This document shows positions 34,017 through 45,531 of a DNA stretch of 64,000 nucleotides, piece after piece. This stretch comes from Deuterostichococcus epilithicus (lineage: Eukaryota; Chlorophyta; Trebouxiophyceae; Prasiolales; Stichococcaceae). Numbering within the stretch: position 1 is the first letter of the stretch; each line of letters opens with the position of its first letter. The DNA lies in contig JAVTLE010000010.1 in the NCBI GenBank assembly GCA_033439295.1, positions 62,001 to 126,000 of the forward strand, given 5' to 3'. Position numbers and translations under genes: made by a program. The notes under the pieces are model-generated. The model was not told the DNA's origin. It did no database searches and worked only from the letters and a program-made list of their open reading frames with translations.

Positions 34017-35790
34017 GCAGGTTGGAACGCGAAGCGGAAGGCCGATGTCAGCAGGAATGAAAGTCAACAGTCATCGCACCCGGCGCATGTGTACGCACTG
34101 CGCAAAGATGAATTTGGAGGCTGATATGGCAGCGCAAGGCGAGCTGCCATTGGGCAGCGACAGCAGCAGGCTGGTCGCTGCGCCATTCATCTTTCCTCCC
34201 TGCTGCTGTGGTGACGGCATGGCAGAAGAAGTGTTTCTGGCGGGCGTCGCAGCAGAGGCGGCGGTCCAGAGCCCGGGATGAAGAGCACCGCTCCTTCGCC
34301 TAGGGCCTTGTTCGGGCAAGTCTTCGGCATGGTTTAGCATGGAAGAACTTTCGTTGGGGGCTACGTTATGTGTACAAGTCTCTGGGTGTACCGGTGATCG
34401 TGCCCGCTGCGGCGATACAGGAGCTATGATTTAATTATGGGCAGCATCTAGCAGCAATGGATATGGCGGCCCTGCAGGCGAGATATCATGATTCTTTTGT
34501 GGTTTCAGAATTGGGAGGCAGCTGTCGCGACAGCCATGAAGGGGGGCATCCTCTTCAGCAGCCGATCCTGCAGCGGCACACAATCACAGACAGCATACTG
34601 ACATGCCGCTAGCGGGCGGTGCAAATTGGCCCTTCAGTCAATCTTGGCGTCGATGCCGTTGGGGCAGCTTTGCAGCCGAGGGTAGTTTTGTTGGGGAGGT
34701 TCACTGGCTCTAGCAGTAATCTCTTTGCAGCAGCTGCTTATGTTTCTTGCAGCATGCTCAAGGCAATATCGTGTCGTCCGGGATAGCCAGCGCAGAGTCA
34801 GAGTCGAAGAAGTCGCCTTGTCTACCTACTTCCCAAGCCCTGGTTTCCATTCACGCTATCTACCTGCACACCCTTTCCTCACCTCGCACCGCCATTGCGC
34901 AAAATTGCCATCCTTACATTCGGGTATCGCGGCGGCGACCGTCCCGCAGGTAATCCCACGCTGCTGCAGTGCTGCCGAGCAGCAGCTGTGCGAGCGAGCT
35001 GCCTGAGCGGCGGCTGCCTCGCTTGCGGTCACAGGCATCCAGGAGGGCATGATGGTCTGCCTCCTCCGAGAGGCAAAGCCGAGCCTTCCTGGCAGCCAGC
35101 CTTCTACAAGTGGGTGCGGTACAGCAGTATGGTTTATGTGATGACTTGCATCCCTTCACGAGTTGCTCAAAACCCCAAACCCATTTACAACCACTGGAAG
35201 CAAGTGTCTCTCGAAATGCTGACGAATGATTTCCCGTGCTTTCCCAGTGGTGTTTCACCTCACCCGCAACCAATGCCTCAAAGGCCCCATCCTTGCACAG
35301 CTCGTCTCTCTGCCTCGCGGCAGACTTGTGCCGGCGGCAGGTTGACAGTGCGTGCCCACCTCACCACGCTGCTGCGGCTCGTCCAGGCGGCGCACCGCCG
35401 GCAGCAGCTTCCGCTAGGCAGCGAGGCCGAGCACCCGCGCCGGCGCCGCCGCGAGCGCCCCCGCCCGTCTGCGCCCACAGGTGTGGCAGTGATTGGCAAG
35501 CTCAGCGCTTGAGTCGATATTGTACTTGGACGCGTTTCGGAAAGCACAGCCAAAGATGCACAGCGCGCTCGGCGGCCGTCAGCTCATCTGGCGCAGCAGA
35601 CTTGCGGTGCAGCCGGGGAGACGGTGGACCAGCCTGTCGATTCGCCAAGCAAGCCTCGTCCCTATCGCTTTGGCGCACTGACAGACGGGCACAGCTCGGG
35701 GAGGGTATGCAGCGGCCCGTGCAGGGGCGCTGAGTCCGCCCGATACCTCGCCAGAATGTGGAGGTGTGGCGAAGGCAGGCGGCGGCGGGC
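34017..35790. other. 1.8-kb region between two convergent genes, with possible unassigned exons
   Basis: The stretch 34017-34900 shows nothing convincing. Two minus-strand pieces at about 35600-35502 (SAAPDELTAAERAVHLWLC, ending in TGA) and about 35335-35265 (SAARQRDELCKDGAFEAL) look protein-like and begin with similar DNA (CAAGTCTGC). They could be extra 3' exons of the gene at 35791-40785, or a small separate gene, but no phase-consistent join was found. Confidence 0.3.
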
Positions 35791-38700
35791 CTACCGCAGG
35801 GGGGCGGTGACGGCCCGCAGCAGGCCCCTTGGCGGCGGGGGCTCTGCCGGCGGCGCCGATAGCCCTGGCCGCATCCAGCCGGGGTGCGACGCCATGAGCA
35901 TGTCCAGGACATCCGCCAGCGCCAGCAGCTGCCTGAGATGTGTTTGAAGGACTCTGTGCGGGCTGTGGTGACAGCAAGGCCAAGGCTGGCATTGGCCGGA
36001 AGCCTGGAAAAACACGTGCATGCACACAAAGCTGCACCAGATGCAGGAGGCTGCCGCAGCCTGTACTGTTTAATGCTAGCATTTGATAAGCCTGTGCGTG
36101 GCATCAGCAAACCCCCCGCCAGAAGGTCGACATCTTCAGTGGCGCACCTGCCGCTCAGGTCGATGGTTCTCTGAGAGCCGTCCTCGGCAGTCGACCGCAG
36201 CTGGTATGCTGCATCTGGCCCAGCTGCCGCTGCGCAGGCAGGCGGACAGTGTGTCTGTGACAGCCAGATACATCACCATCAAGGGAATGAATCAGGCGGG
36301 AAGGCAGTGTAGGCGCTCAACGAGAAAGCATTGGGTATTGCGGCGCCCTCACACCTGCAGCTCCGCCCGCAAACTGCTGCCCGGAGGGTCCGATTGCGAG
36401 GCTCGCGCCTGTCCATTCGTTGGTGCCCGCCGCCGACTCCCTGATTCCCGGCGTACGGGCTCGGCGACATCACTCAGGCAAGGCGGTGCCACAGGGCAAA
36501 GTCAGATGGAGTGGCAAGGAAGCGGCACCGTGCAGCGGGTGCTGCCGGCGGTCCAGCTGTGCCGCCCGCAGCTGCAGCGGCGCATCCCTGGGCACCCAGC
36601 AGTCGGCGTCGGGCCCGGCGTGCGTCAGCACGTGCAGCATGGATCGCGCCAGCATCTGCGCAGCAGAAGGTGGGAGCACCTCGGTGAGCATCTTGCAGGC
36701 AAGGTGTGCTGCATCCGCCGGAGCACAGGCGACGGCGGCAGCCAGCAGCCGCACGAGGCAGTCCACAGCCGCACGAGGCAGCCCACTGACGGGTTCAGCT
36801 CCGACTTCAGCTACAGGCATCGCCGAGTGTGCAACATCTCGTGTCTGAGTGTTACAGGCGGCACCTGCAGGTCTTCGCTGCTGCCTGCGAGCTCCACCGC
36901 TGCTGCTGCCGGCACGCCGTCAAGCGCGGCAGTCGGTGCGGCAGCCGCTGCCGCCTTCGCATCGGCGCCAGACCCTGGTGCCGCTGCTGCTTCGCCTGCG
37001 GCGACTACACAAGGTGCAGCTGCCTCTCAGAGCACGCTATTCGAACTGGAGAGGCACAAACAGGCGCCGGAGCTGCAGAGCAGGTAGGACGGATCCTCGA
37101 TTCGTGGCGGTGCAGGGTGGGGGGGTGGCCAATGCAGGGGATGTCCAATCGTTCCTTCTCTCGACAATATGGAGGTTCGCAGGTGTGGTGCACAGCCCTC
37201 AGGGCTGGCGGCAAGGGGTCACCTGCCGGAGCAACGCCCACCCAGCGCTTGTCGGCGCCTCTGCGCAGTGCCGGGTCGAAGCGCAGGCTGAACGAGAAGC
37301 CGGCCCGCTCGGGCAGCCTCAACTGCTGAAAGGCTGTGTTGAGCACTGCCTGCAGTGGCACGCGGTTGTGGTTGGGAACAGCACAGCCTGGGTTTGAGCA
37401 CATGTATCTGCCCCTGCTCCGTTGAGGCTTCAGGGCTTGGGAGTTGGATTGGGAGTTGGGAGTTAACACAAAAAAACCAAGGATCCCAAGCCAGCCGGAG
37501 GCTTGCGGATAGCACTGCACGTCAGGTGCGACACCGCGACTTGCGACTAAATCCATGTTCAGCATCTGGTTGTCTTAGCAGAGACTACACCACAGCCTCG
37601 CACCTCATCCACTTCCCGCTCGTCCGCCAGGCCAGAATAGGGGTTGTACCTGCCGGCCCGGAAGCCGCGCATCAGCCCAGCCACCGCTTCCCGGGCCTCC
37701 GCGGACGGCTTGCCCGCCACCTGCAGACCATCAGCCAGGAGTTTTTAGGGCTTCTGCTCGAGGCACAGCGACCGCCGTGTACAGCAACGACTCGCACGCA
37801 TGCCGGGCCCTGGACGGTACAGCCGGATGAGTCTGTCAACCGGCACCAGGGTCGGCGGCCGATGCAGACAGGAGGCACGCTGATCGTGGCGGTCCAGACT
37901 CGCAGGGGCTCAATGCAGCAAGGCTGCGTTGCATGCGACGAACAAGGCTGCAATCGTAGAACAGAAAGGACGAGGCAGCGCCAGCTGCAGGGTTTAGCCA
38001 GCCGCGCACCTGGGCCCACAGGCGCGCCAGCGCCAGGCCCTGCACTCCCACCGCCACCTTGTGTTGGAAACGGGGGCCGCTGTTGAGGAGGCCGTTGACC
38101 TTCCAGTCGAGGCTGACGCCGTCAGCAGCCGGGTCCTGCGGGGCAGCGGCACAGCGTCGGCGTCTGGTGGGGGGGGCGCGACTCTGCGCCAGGTATGTTT
38201 CCGAGCCAGCTGCAGGGAGCAGGGCACAGCAGCAGCGCTTGTTCGTGAGAGCTGCCCGTGTCAACCCTGAGTGGCGCAGCCCTGCCCATGCTGCGGCAGC
38301 ACAGCAGGCAGCGCTACTGCATCTGCCCCGAAGCCTCGAATTGACCGAAGCTGCACAGCACTCGACAGCCTGCAGGTTCTGGCTTGCGCACAGTTTCCAG
38401 CAGAAGGCTGACTTCGTGGCAGGGGTCTGCCAGACGTGCAAACCTGTGTGTCCTTTTTTATTGCCCTTTCAGCGGCAGCCCAGTCCAGCAGCTGGTCCCG
38501 GTACGCCACGGTGGCCGCCTGCGGCACATCACACATGCTTCGAACACACCATGGCATCTTCTTCCAAACAACAAGCAGGCGATGCCGATAAGTGGCCTGC
38601 TCGAGGCAGCCGGCAGGGCGACAGGAGTCGCTGCTAGCTCAGCGGCGTCCAAGATCCGATCATGATGTAAACGGCTCTAGGGGCCCCAAGTGGAATGCAT

Positions 38701-40785
38701 GGGGCTGCAGGCGCTGAACCTAGCCACCACGTGAGATTTCAGCGGGCTGAGCGGAGGCAAACCCGTGCAAGAAAGGTGCCTTGCTTATATGGTAAACCCC
38801 AAACCCCAAACCCAGCGGCGCACCATCGTGCGAAAGGGATTCAGCTCCTCGAAGCTCGCCTCCGGCGGCGGGCCGGGCGGCGGCGGCGGCTGCCACTTCG
38901 GGTTACCCGGTGCGCTGGCAGCTGGCTGCGAGGCTGCATTCGCGGCCGCCGTCAGTGGTGCCTTCACACGGCCAAACGCGCGGCCTGACACAGTCACACC
39001 TGGCGTGGACTGCTGGTCCGGATGCTCTGCAACATCAAGAAGACTTTAAACGATGAGAAATCATCTGGAGCCTTCAGAAATATGCTCTTCAGTCGGACTA
39101 GATGATACCATGAGATGTCGTCGAGCCGTGTGCGATGCAGACATGGTGTGTGCAGCAGCTGCGATGCTGACTTTCAATGCTGTCTGGAGCCTCCCCCGTC
39201 TTTGGATCGGATACACAACCGCCAAAGCCCTGCATACCATGCCATCAGCCTGTCCGTGAAACTTCCCGGTCGAGGTCAAATGCAGTCAGATGACCTTGAT
39301 GCCCACCGCGTGACGGCGCGGACACTGGGGCATCCCGAAGGCTTCCACCTTCCCCTGCCGCTGCACCCGGCAACTGCTGCTGCTGCTGCTGTGCTGGCGC
39401 GGCTGCACCGCGCGCGGCGCCGTCGGAGCACAGCCGGGTGGCCATCGTGCGCAGTGCTGCAAGGTCGCACATGCGCAGCGCGGCTGCGGCGCGGCCCTCG
39501 TGCAGCTCCTGCCGTTTGATCTGCGCCACGACGACTGCACGTTCTGGACCAAGGAAACGAGATAATGAACTCCAAGGGTCCGGGGCTTCGAGCGGACAGT
39601 GGCAGCCCTGCCGCAGGGTTTGACGTCGCTACGAGCAGCCCTCGGACGGCGAGCGACTGCATTCGGCTGCTGGAGAGCTTCACTGCAGCCACAGGGCCTA
39701 TGGGAGCTGTCAAGGAGGTGACTCACACACGACTGCAGGACATCGAGTGGTTTGTTTTTGGTCTGCCTGCCACATGGCTCTCAAATGGTCTTTGAGGAGT
39801 GCGTCTGCCTAGCATGCTGCACAATGCTGTTGCACCAGTAGGATCTCGGAACGAGGAGACCTGCTGCATCGTGGCCCTCATCTCGACGCAAGGCTGCACA
39901 CCTTCTTGATCAGTTCGCTGTCCATGTGCTCGGGGATCTTCCTGACGGCGTGCTTCACGATGCGGCTGAACAGCCTGGCCCGCCGCCCATAGAACTCCGC
40001 GTGCACCGCCAGCAGCGCCGCGTCGTATGCCGGCCCTACAGCGAGCGGGCCGCCGTCGCCGACGGGCGCTGCGCCGCCGCCGCCAGCAGCTGCAGAGGCC
40101 GGCGGCGCGGGTTGCGGCACCCCGAGCTCCCCCGCCGGGCTGGCTGGCGGCGTCGGCTGCGGCGCTGGCGGCGTCACGCCCCCTGTGCCGAGGCACGACC
40201 AGGCATGACATGCTCACAGTCACTCACGACACGAGCCTGGCTGACGCTGGCACAGGCGTATTGCCCTGATTTCGTGAGGGTAGTAGCGGCCATCTGCTTC
40301 ACTCAGTGAAGGTGGCAGCATTTGCGGCCAATAAATGCATCGGCACCTGACAGGGTGCCCTCAAGCCGCAGCGAGCCGAGCCCCTCGATGTTGTAAGTGT
40401 GCGCCACACGCGCCTCGAGGCCGTCAGGCACGCCGCTGCCGTTCGTGACAACAGGTGCTGCTGCCGCCTTTGGCAATGTGCCCGCACCAGCGGTAGCGAT
40501 GCGGGCGGCATGCTGCCTCTGCAGGGGCTGCTGCACCAGGTGGGCAGTCAGCAAGAATGAGTTGGTAAGCTTCTCGTTCGTGTGCTTCGGGGCTGAATGC
40601 CGAACTTTCTGCCAAATCCTGTCAAGGCAACCGTGCGACCGCACCTGCACAGGCGCTGTAGCTGTGCGGCGCAGATGCTGGCTGCAGACGGTGCGCAGCC
40701 CCTGCTGGTTGCTGCTTGGATGTGTTGGCCTAACCTGAGAGTGACGCGCCCTGGAATTAGCCGCTAGTCCCCCGCTGCAGCTCAT
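35791..40785 (-). CDS. Large unrecognised multi-exon protein (at least 13 exons, about 730 aa)
   Basis: I do not recognise the family. Exons 40785-40735, 40608-40347, 40182-39902, 39520-39295, 39026-38824, 38518-38444, 38135-38010, 37720-37604, 37349-37194 and 37023-36865 join in phase. Further exons at about 36830-36475, 36200-36148 and 35932-35791 belong, but the joins on either side of 36830-36475 are not resolved. Ordered parts include AVHAEFYGRRARLFSRIVKH, AVRKIPEHMDSELIKKIKRQ, ELHEGRAAAALRMCDLAALR, NPFRTM, VAYRDQLLDWAAAERAIKKD, QHKVAVGVQGLALARLWAQV and VDCLVRLLAAAVACAPADAA. They suggest an all-helical, possibly ARM/HEAT-like scaffold broken by Pro/Ala/Gly-rich loops. No signal peptide or membrane helix was seen. 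The 3' stop (TAG at 35791) may instead be part of a donor, CG-GTAGGC, with the gene continuing to 35502. Confidence 0.55.
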
Positions 40786-41252
40786 GGTCGGATGGCCGCT
40801 GTACGCGGTGCAGTCAGTTAAATGCTGCTGGCAGTCTGCCTGGCAAGCCGGCGTCGTGCCTTGGCGCAAGTCTGAAATGTTGCGGTACGGAGCTGGCAGT
40901 CGATGTGCGACACGGCATGACCACAATAACGAAACACTCACCCAGTGCCAGCACATACATTGGTGTCGGAATTTTCAACACCCTGCGGTGCACTACTTGG
41001 GCTCAGTCGGGTCGCATCTTGAGTTGCAGTGCTCAGTAACGTCTCCCGAGTGCAATCGACGGGACGGCAGCATTGACAGATCGAACACGCCGAGCGCTGT
41101 GGATTGACCCAGGCAGTGGTACCAGCTTAGAAGACCGGAGTCGTCTGCAACCGTGCCGTTCGCGAATCAAATCCTGCCGAAGCATCGCTTATCATCTGTG
41201 CTCATCTCTCGAGCCCCACCTGGGCCGTGATCCAGTCCATTCTGGCATCCGC
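40786..41252. other. Divergent intergenic region before PIGM
   Basis: This 467-bp region separates head-to-head starts (minus ATG 40785, plus ATG 41253) and should carry both promoters. No repeat or RNA gene was noticed. Confidence 0.4.
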
Positions 41253-44200
41253 ATGCATGCCATCAGCGGCGGGACAGGCAGGGTGCTGCTGCTTGGAGCC
41301 GTCGTCAGGGCGGGGCTCCTGCTCTTTGGATCGTGGCAGGACGCGAATCTCGATGTCAGATACACGGACATTGACTATGCGGTGGTCACGGACGCTGCGG
41401 CGGCGGTCGCCGCCGGCGGGTCGCCATTTGACCGCGCGACGTTCAGGTGGGGAGCTGCTATGAGCATATGGACATGTCGGCGACCCTACAGCACATCGCT
41501 CTCAATGTTTGTGTATGCCCGATGCGTCGACCGTGGGTGTTGCAGCTGCGTGTTCCCCCATTGCCAGGTACACGCCACTGCTGGCATGGGCGCTGCTGCC
41601 AAATGTGTGGCTGCACCCGGCGTACGGCAAGGTGCTGTTTGCAACCGCAGACATCGCCGCTGGCTGGTGCGTCCCATCACATTGTGGGTGCTCCCACACA
41701 GGTGTCGCCACCTGCAAGGCATCTTCTTTAGCATTCTGATCCAAGCGACTGCAGTTGTCACGCCGGCTTGACTGTGAACACTGACTTCGGCCTGCTCAGA
41801 CTCACCATGACGGAGATCCTCGTGCTGTCCGGGTGGAGGTCGAGGTTCAGCGGCGCGCGCACGAGCATTCACATCCTGTGCTCAGGCTGATGGAGGAGCT
41901 GCTGGCGGGGCAGGGCACCACGCCGCGGGCGCGGGCGGTCGCGGTGGCGGCGTGGCTGTTCAACCCCTTCACGGCGACCATCTCGACGCGCGGCAGCGGC
42001 GAGGCGCTCGTTGTGTGCCAGCTGCTGGGCCTGCTGCTGGCGCTCGCCTCAGGTTTGATGTCCTCGTGCACAGCAGTATCCAGATTGAATTTCAGAGGTT
42101 GACTTGTGGAGCAGAGCTGGCGCGGACCTCCCAGGCTGAGTGAGGGCGCCAGCGCAGCACCTGCCTGAGCAGTTCGAGAAAACTAGCGATCCAGCATGCG
42201 AAGCCACTCTGCTCGAACGGTCATAGGCCATTCGAAGCCGCGCGCGGCGGCCTGGCCTCATCATTCCGGTTCACAGCCGACCCTGCTCAGCCACTGCCAC
42301 TGCCGCTACACGTGTGGTGCGTCTGGTGTCAGCAGCGCGGTGGTGTTTTGGTCCCAGCTGCCACTACTCGTGGCCGTTGCGAACGGCAGCACTGGCAACT
42401 GGATTGATGTCCCGGGACACGCTGCTGCAAAGTCCAGTCCCTCAACTTTTGCTACTTTGGTTCCCTGCCACAAGGCTTCGCAGCCGGCAGTGTGCTAAGA
42501 TTTTGCAGTGCCTACGAAGCATGCACAGCGGCGCCTGACGATGCGTTCTCGAGCGTGCCGTAGGACTGCACCAAGAGTGAGCTCTGCAGAATGCACGCCT
42601 GCCATGAATCTTTGCTTCATGCTGCACAGGCCACACTGTGACCGTTGGAGCGCTGTTTGGCCTAGCGGTGCACTGGCGCATCTACCCAGTCATCTACGCG
42701 CTGCCGGTGCTGCTGGCGTTGCTGCCGCCGCTGCTGCCGCCGCTGCCGCCGCCGAGGCGGACCATCAGCGGCAGGCGCAGGGCGGCCAAGCAGCAGGCGT
42801 GCAGTTCAGTCGGGAATGGGAATGCCGAGCCGCAGCGCGACTCCACAAGCCCTGCGCTCAGCGGCAGCAGAGCTGGTGGGAGTGCCGCGGGGCAGGCAGC
42901 GGCCGGCAATGGTGACGGCAGCAGAGGCGGCGACGACAGCGGTGATGGAGGCGCAGACGCTGGCGGCAGCATCGACGGCGCTGCAGGCGCGACTCAGACG
43001 AATGCACAGCCGCGTCACATTCGGTGTGCCTGGCGGCGGCTGCACGGGCAGCTGCGCCACGTCTGCAGCGCGCAGCGGCTGGCCTTTGCGACGGCTGCGG
43101 CGGCGGTGTTCCTCGGCCTCGGCGGCCTGTTCTGGCGGCTGTACGGCTGGCGGTTCGTTGAGGTGAGGCCCCCAACCTCACATGTCGGCAAGGCCTGTCC
43201 GGCCTCGAAATCGACCTCAGCTGTGGTGTCCTCACCACAGGACCTTCGAGTTGATTTGGATAGGGCAACCTTCCGTACATGTGCCGCCGCCTCCGGATGC
43301 TAGCCATGGCGGTGATGTCCTCAGCTGCTAGACTCCAGATCAGATCTGGACCCCTGGTGGCAGGGCATGACAATGCTCCGCCCTCTCAAGACCTCTCGGC
43401 ATGGATGGAGAGGCGGCGTCCTGAAACTCCTTTATGAAGTGAGCTCTCCGAGGCGATACCTGACTAGTCATGCGCCTGCCGTGCCGCAGGAGGCGTACCT
43501 GTACCACACAGAGCGGCGAGACCCGCGGCACAATTTTTCGCCCCTGTACTACCCCACCTACCTGGAGTTTGGGGCGCAGCGGCCCAGTTCGGCACTCGGC
43601 AGGTGATTTGGCAATGTAGACTGCGAAGCGATGCAAGACGCACCTGCTCGCAGCTCGAGACTTTGACAGCAGCGGCCCATGCATCAGTAGGGTTGCGGTG
43701 TTGGCCTGAGACCTCAGTGCTGTCGGTGTTTGCAAGCACCGCTGGCAACTGCGACCCGTGGCCAGTTAGTGCAGCTGCAAGAGCATTGTCGCCAATGCAG
43801 CCACAGTGCACAAATCTTTTCGGCAGTGCCTGCGGGCTCATGCACAAGGGAGATGAGAATATCTCTATCATAGACGTGCATTGCCGTGCTGGAGCAGGGT
43901 GGCGTCGGCGGCTCAGCTGGCAACGGTGGCGTTGCTGGGCTGGCGCTTTGCGGCTCACCTTCCCACGGCATGGCTGCTGCAGACGATTGCCTTCGTGGCG
44001 CTGAACAAGGTGCCATCATGCAGTGGGAACACGATCGTGCCTTGAAAACTTAGACCGGTTGCCGTTGAGGCGCTGCAATCGAGGCGCAGTCGAGTCGCTG
44101 CTCAGGCTGATGCCCTCTTGGGCCTCCACAGCGCTGAAAATTTCCCGCCTGCATGGCAAGGCCATTGGCAAAAGCTCATCCGGGCATCGGCTCGGGATCC

Positions 44201-44724
44201 AGTAGATGCTGCCGCGCAGGTGGTTACGGCGCAGTATTTCGTGTGGTACTTCAGCCTCGCGCCGCTGGTGCTGCCGACCCTCCGGCCCGCTGCTCAAGTG
44301 AGACGGCAGGCAGATGAGGCTGTGTGTCTTTTGACAGCTTATTATTGGCCACTTGGCCACCAGTCTGCTAATGCGAGAGATTCAGTCGCGTCTAAATGTT
44401 CAACAGCAAAGCCGATTGCCTCTGGCTTACCGCCACGATGTGCGTGCGGCCATGCAGTGGCGGGTGCTGGGTTTCCTTGCGGTGTGGGCAGTCGCTGCGG
44501 CGCACTGGCTTGGCTGGGCGTATCTGCTGGAGTTCCGGGGGCTGCCTGTGCATCTCGGCGTTTGGGCGGCGGGGCTGGCGTTCATGGCGGCCAATGCGGC
44601 GCTGCTGTGCGTGCTGGTGACGGCCGTCACGTGCCCAGTGGCGGTGGGCGCTGCGGGGTCGGCGGTTGAAGGCGGGGTGACGGCGGAGCGCGGAAGAATG
44701 CAGCACAAACGGGCAGTATTGTGA
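41253..44724 (+). CDS. PIGM: PIG-M, GPI mannosyltransferase 1 (8 exons, 520 aa)
   Basis: PIG-M adds the first alpha-1,4-mannose to GlcN-(acyl)PI in the ER lumen during GPI-anchor synthesis, using dolichol-phosphate-mannose. Exons 41253-41446, 41568-41666, 41886-42052, 42630-43162, 43490-43602, 43898-44009, 44220-44297 and 44458-44724 keep phase. Diagnostic segments: NLDVRYTDIDYAVVTDAA, holding the acidic D-x-D catalytic motif in the first lumenal loop; RYTPLLAWALLPN; WLFNPFTATISTRGSGEALV; AVHWRIYPVIYALP; HNFSPLYYPTYLE; and FVALNKVVTAQYFVWYFSLA. The C-terminal exon supplies LLEFRGLPVHLGVWAAGLAF, like the family's last helices. The usual length is about 420 aa; the extra length is a Gly/Ala/Ser/Asp-rich insertion in exon 4 (about 42750-43010). 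The ATG at 41253 gives MHAISGG before the first helix. Confidence 0.92.
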
Positions 44725-45531
44725 TTTGAGATCGCGCTGCTCGATGTAAACTATAGGGTGGTCTGTCAACACTAGGTATCCACACACACGACCCTTGTGC
44801 AGGGCATTTGCGCTCATGTCAGTCTGTGCAAGCGCACTGCAAAGATGGGCCGAGAACCACTGCAGCGCACTGGCGCAGAGGTGCCTATCGCAGATGTCGC
44901 AGCAGGAGCTGTGCACCACCTGTGCACGCCCTCGATGGTGCAAATGCCACCACCGGACAGCCAGGTCGATGATGCCATTTCCAGCTCCCAGAAACTCATG
45001 TTGTGAGCAGGATCCTGCTCCGTGGCAGTTCATCATCCGCCGCGTGCAGCGAGCCTGGCATCGAATAACGCTGGTAGGTAGTAAAGCCAGCAGCGGCGCT
45101 GCCAAACATATGGGGTATCAGCTGTTTCGCGGGCGGGAGCCGGGACTGTATGTGGGGCCTGCCAGTGGAATATTGCAACATCCGGGCAGATGGCAACTGC
45201 CTACGGCTGAACGCCTCCAACAGAAGAACAAAGCTGCGCCACAAGTGCCTCTTACAATGCTTGCGTGCGTTTGAGCCTCGCAGAATGGTGGCCGAAATCA
45301 CTGCTCGGACTCTGGCATGACGACCGATAACCTCATGCCGCTGGCGGGGAATATGCGCCACCATGGCAGCGCGGCACGGCAAGCGGAAAAAGCAGAGCCA
45401 GTGACCGGCTGGTAGGAGCCGCGACTGAGGTGCCACTCCATAGAGCCAAACAACTTGTATGCTGTCTTGGTGATGACCTGTGACCATTGAACGAGAATTT
45501 AAAAAACTGCTTGCAAGCGCAAGGCAATCAC
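44725..45531. other. Convergent 3' region between PIGM and the GT49 gene
   Basis: About 800 bp between convergent stops. It holds TGTAA at 44745-44749 for PIGM and, on the minus strand, TGTAA (TTACA at 45252-45256) that could serve the GT49 gene. No coding exon could be linked in phase. Some minus sequence near 45010-44815 could encode extra C-terminal residues of the GT49 protein but is unsupported. Confidence 0.4.
44745..44749 (+). terminator. TGTAA poly(A) signal for PIGM
   Basis: TGTAA, the usual chlorophyte polyadenylation signal, lies 21 nt after the PIGM stop. The close spacing and correct strand make it the likely signal. Confidence 0.5.

Noticed and set aside
35791-40785. Assignment of the large unknown gene to an Integrator or Mediator subunit
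   Set aside because: Considered because of the helical segments, but no motif could be aligned with confidence.
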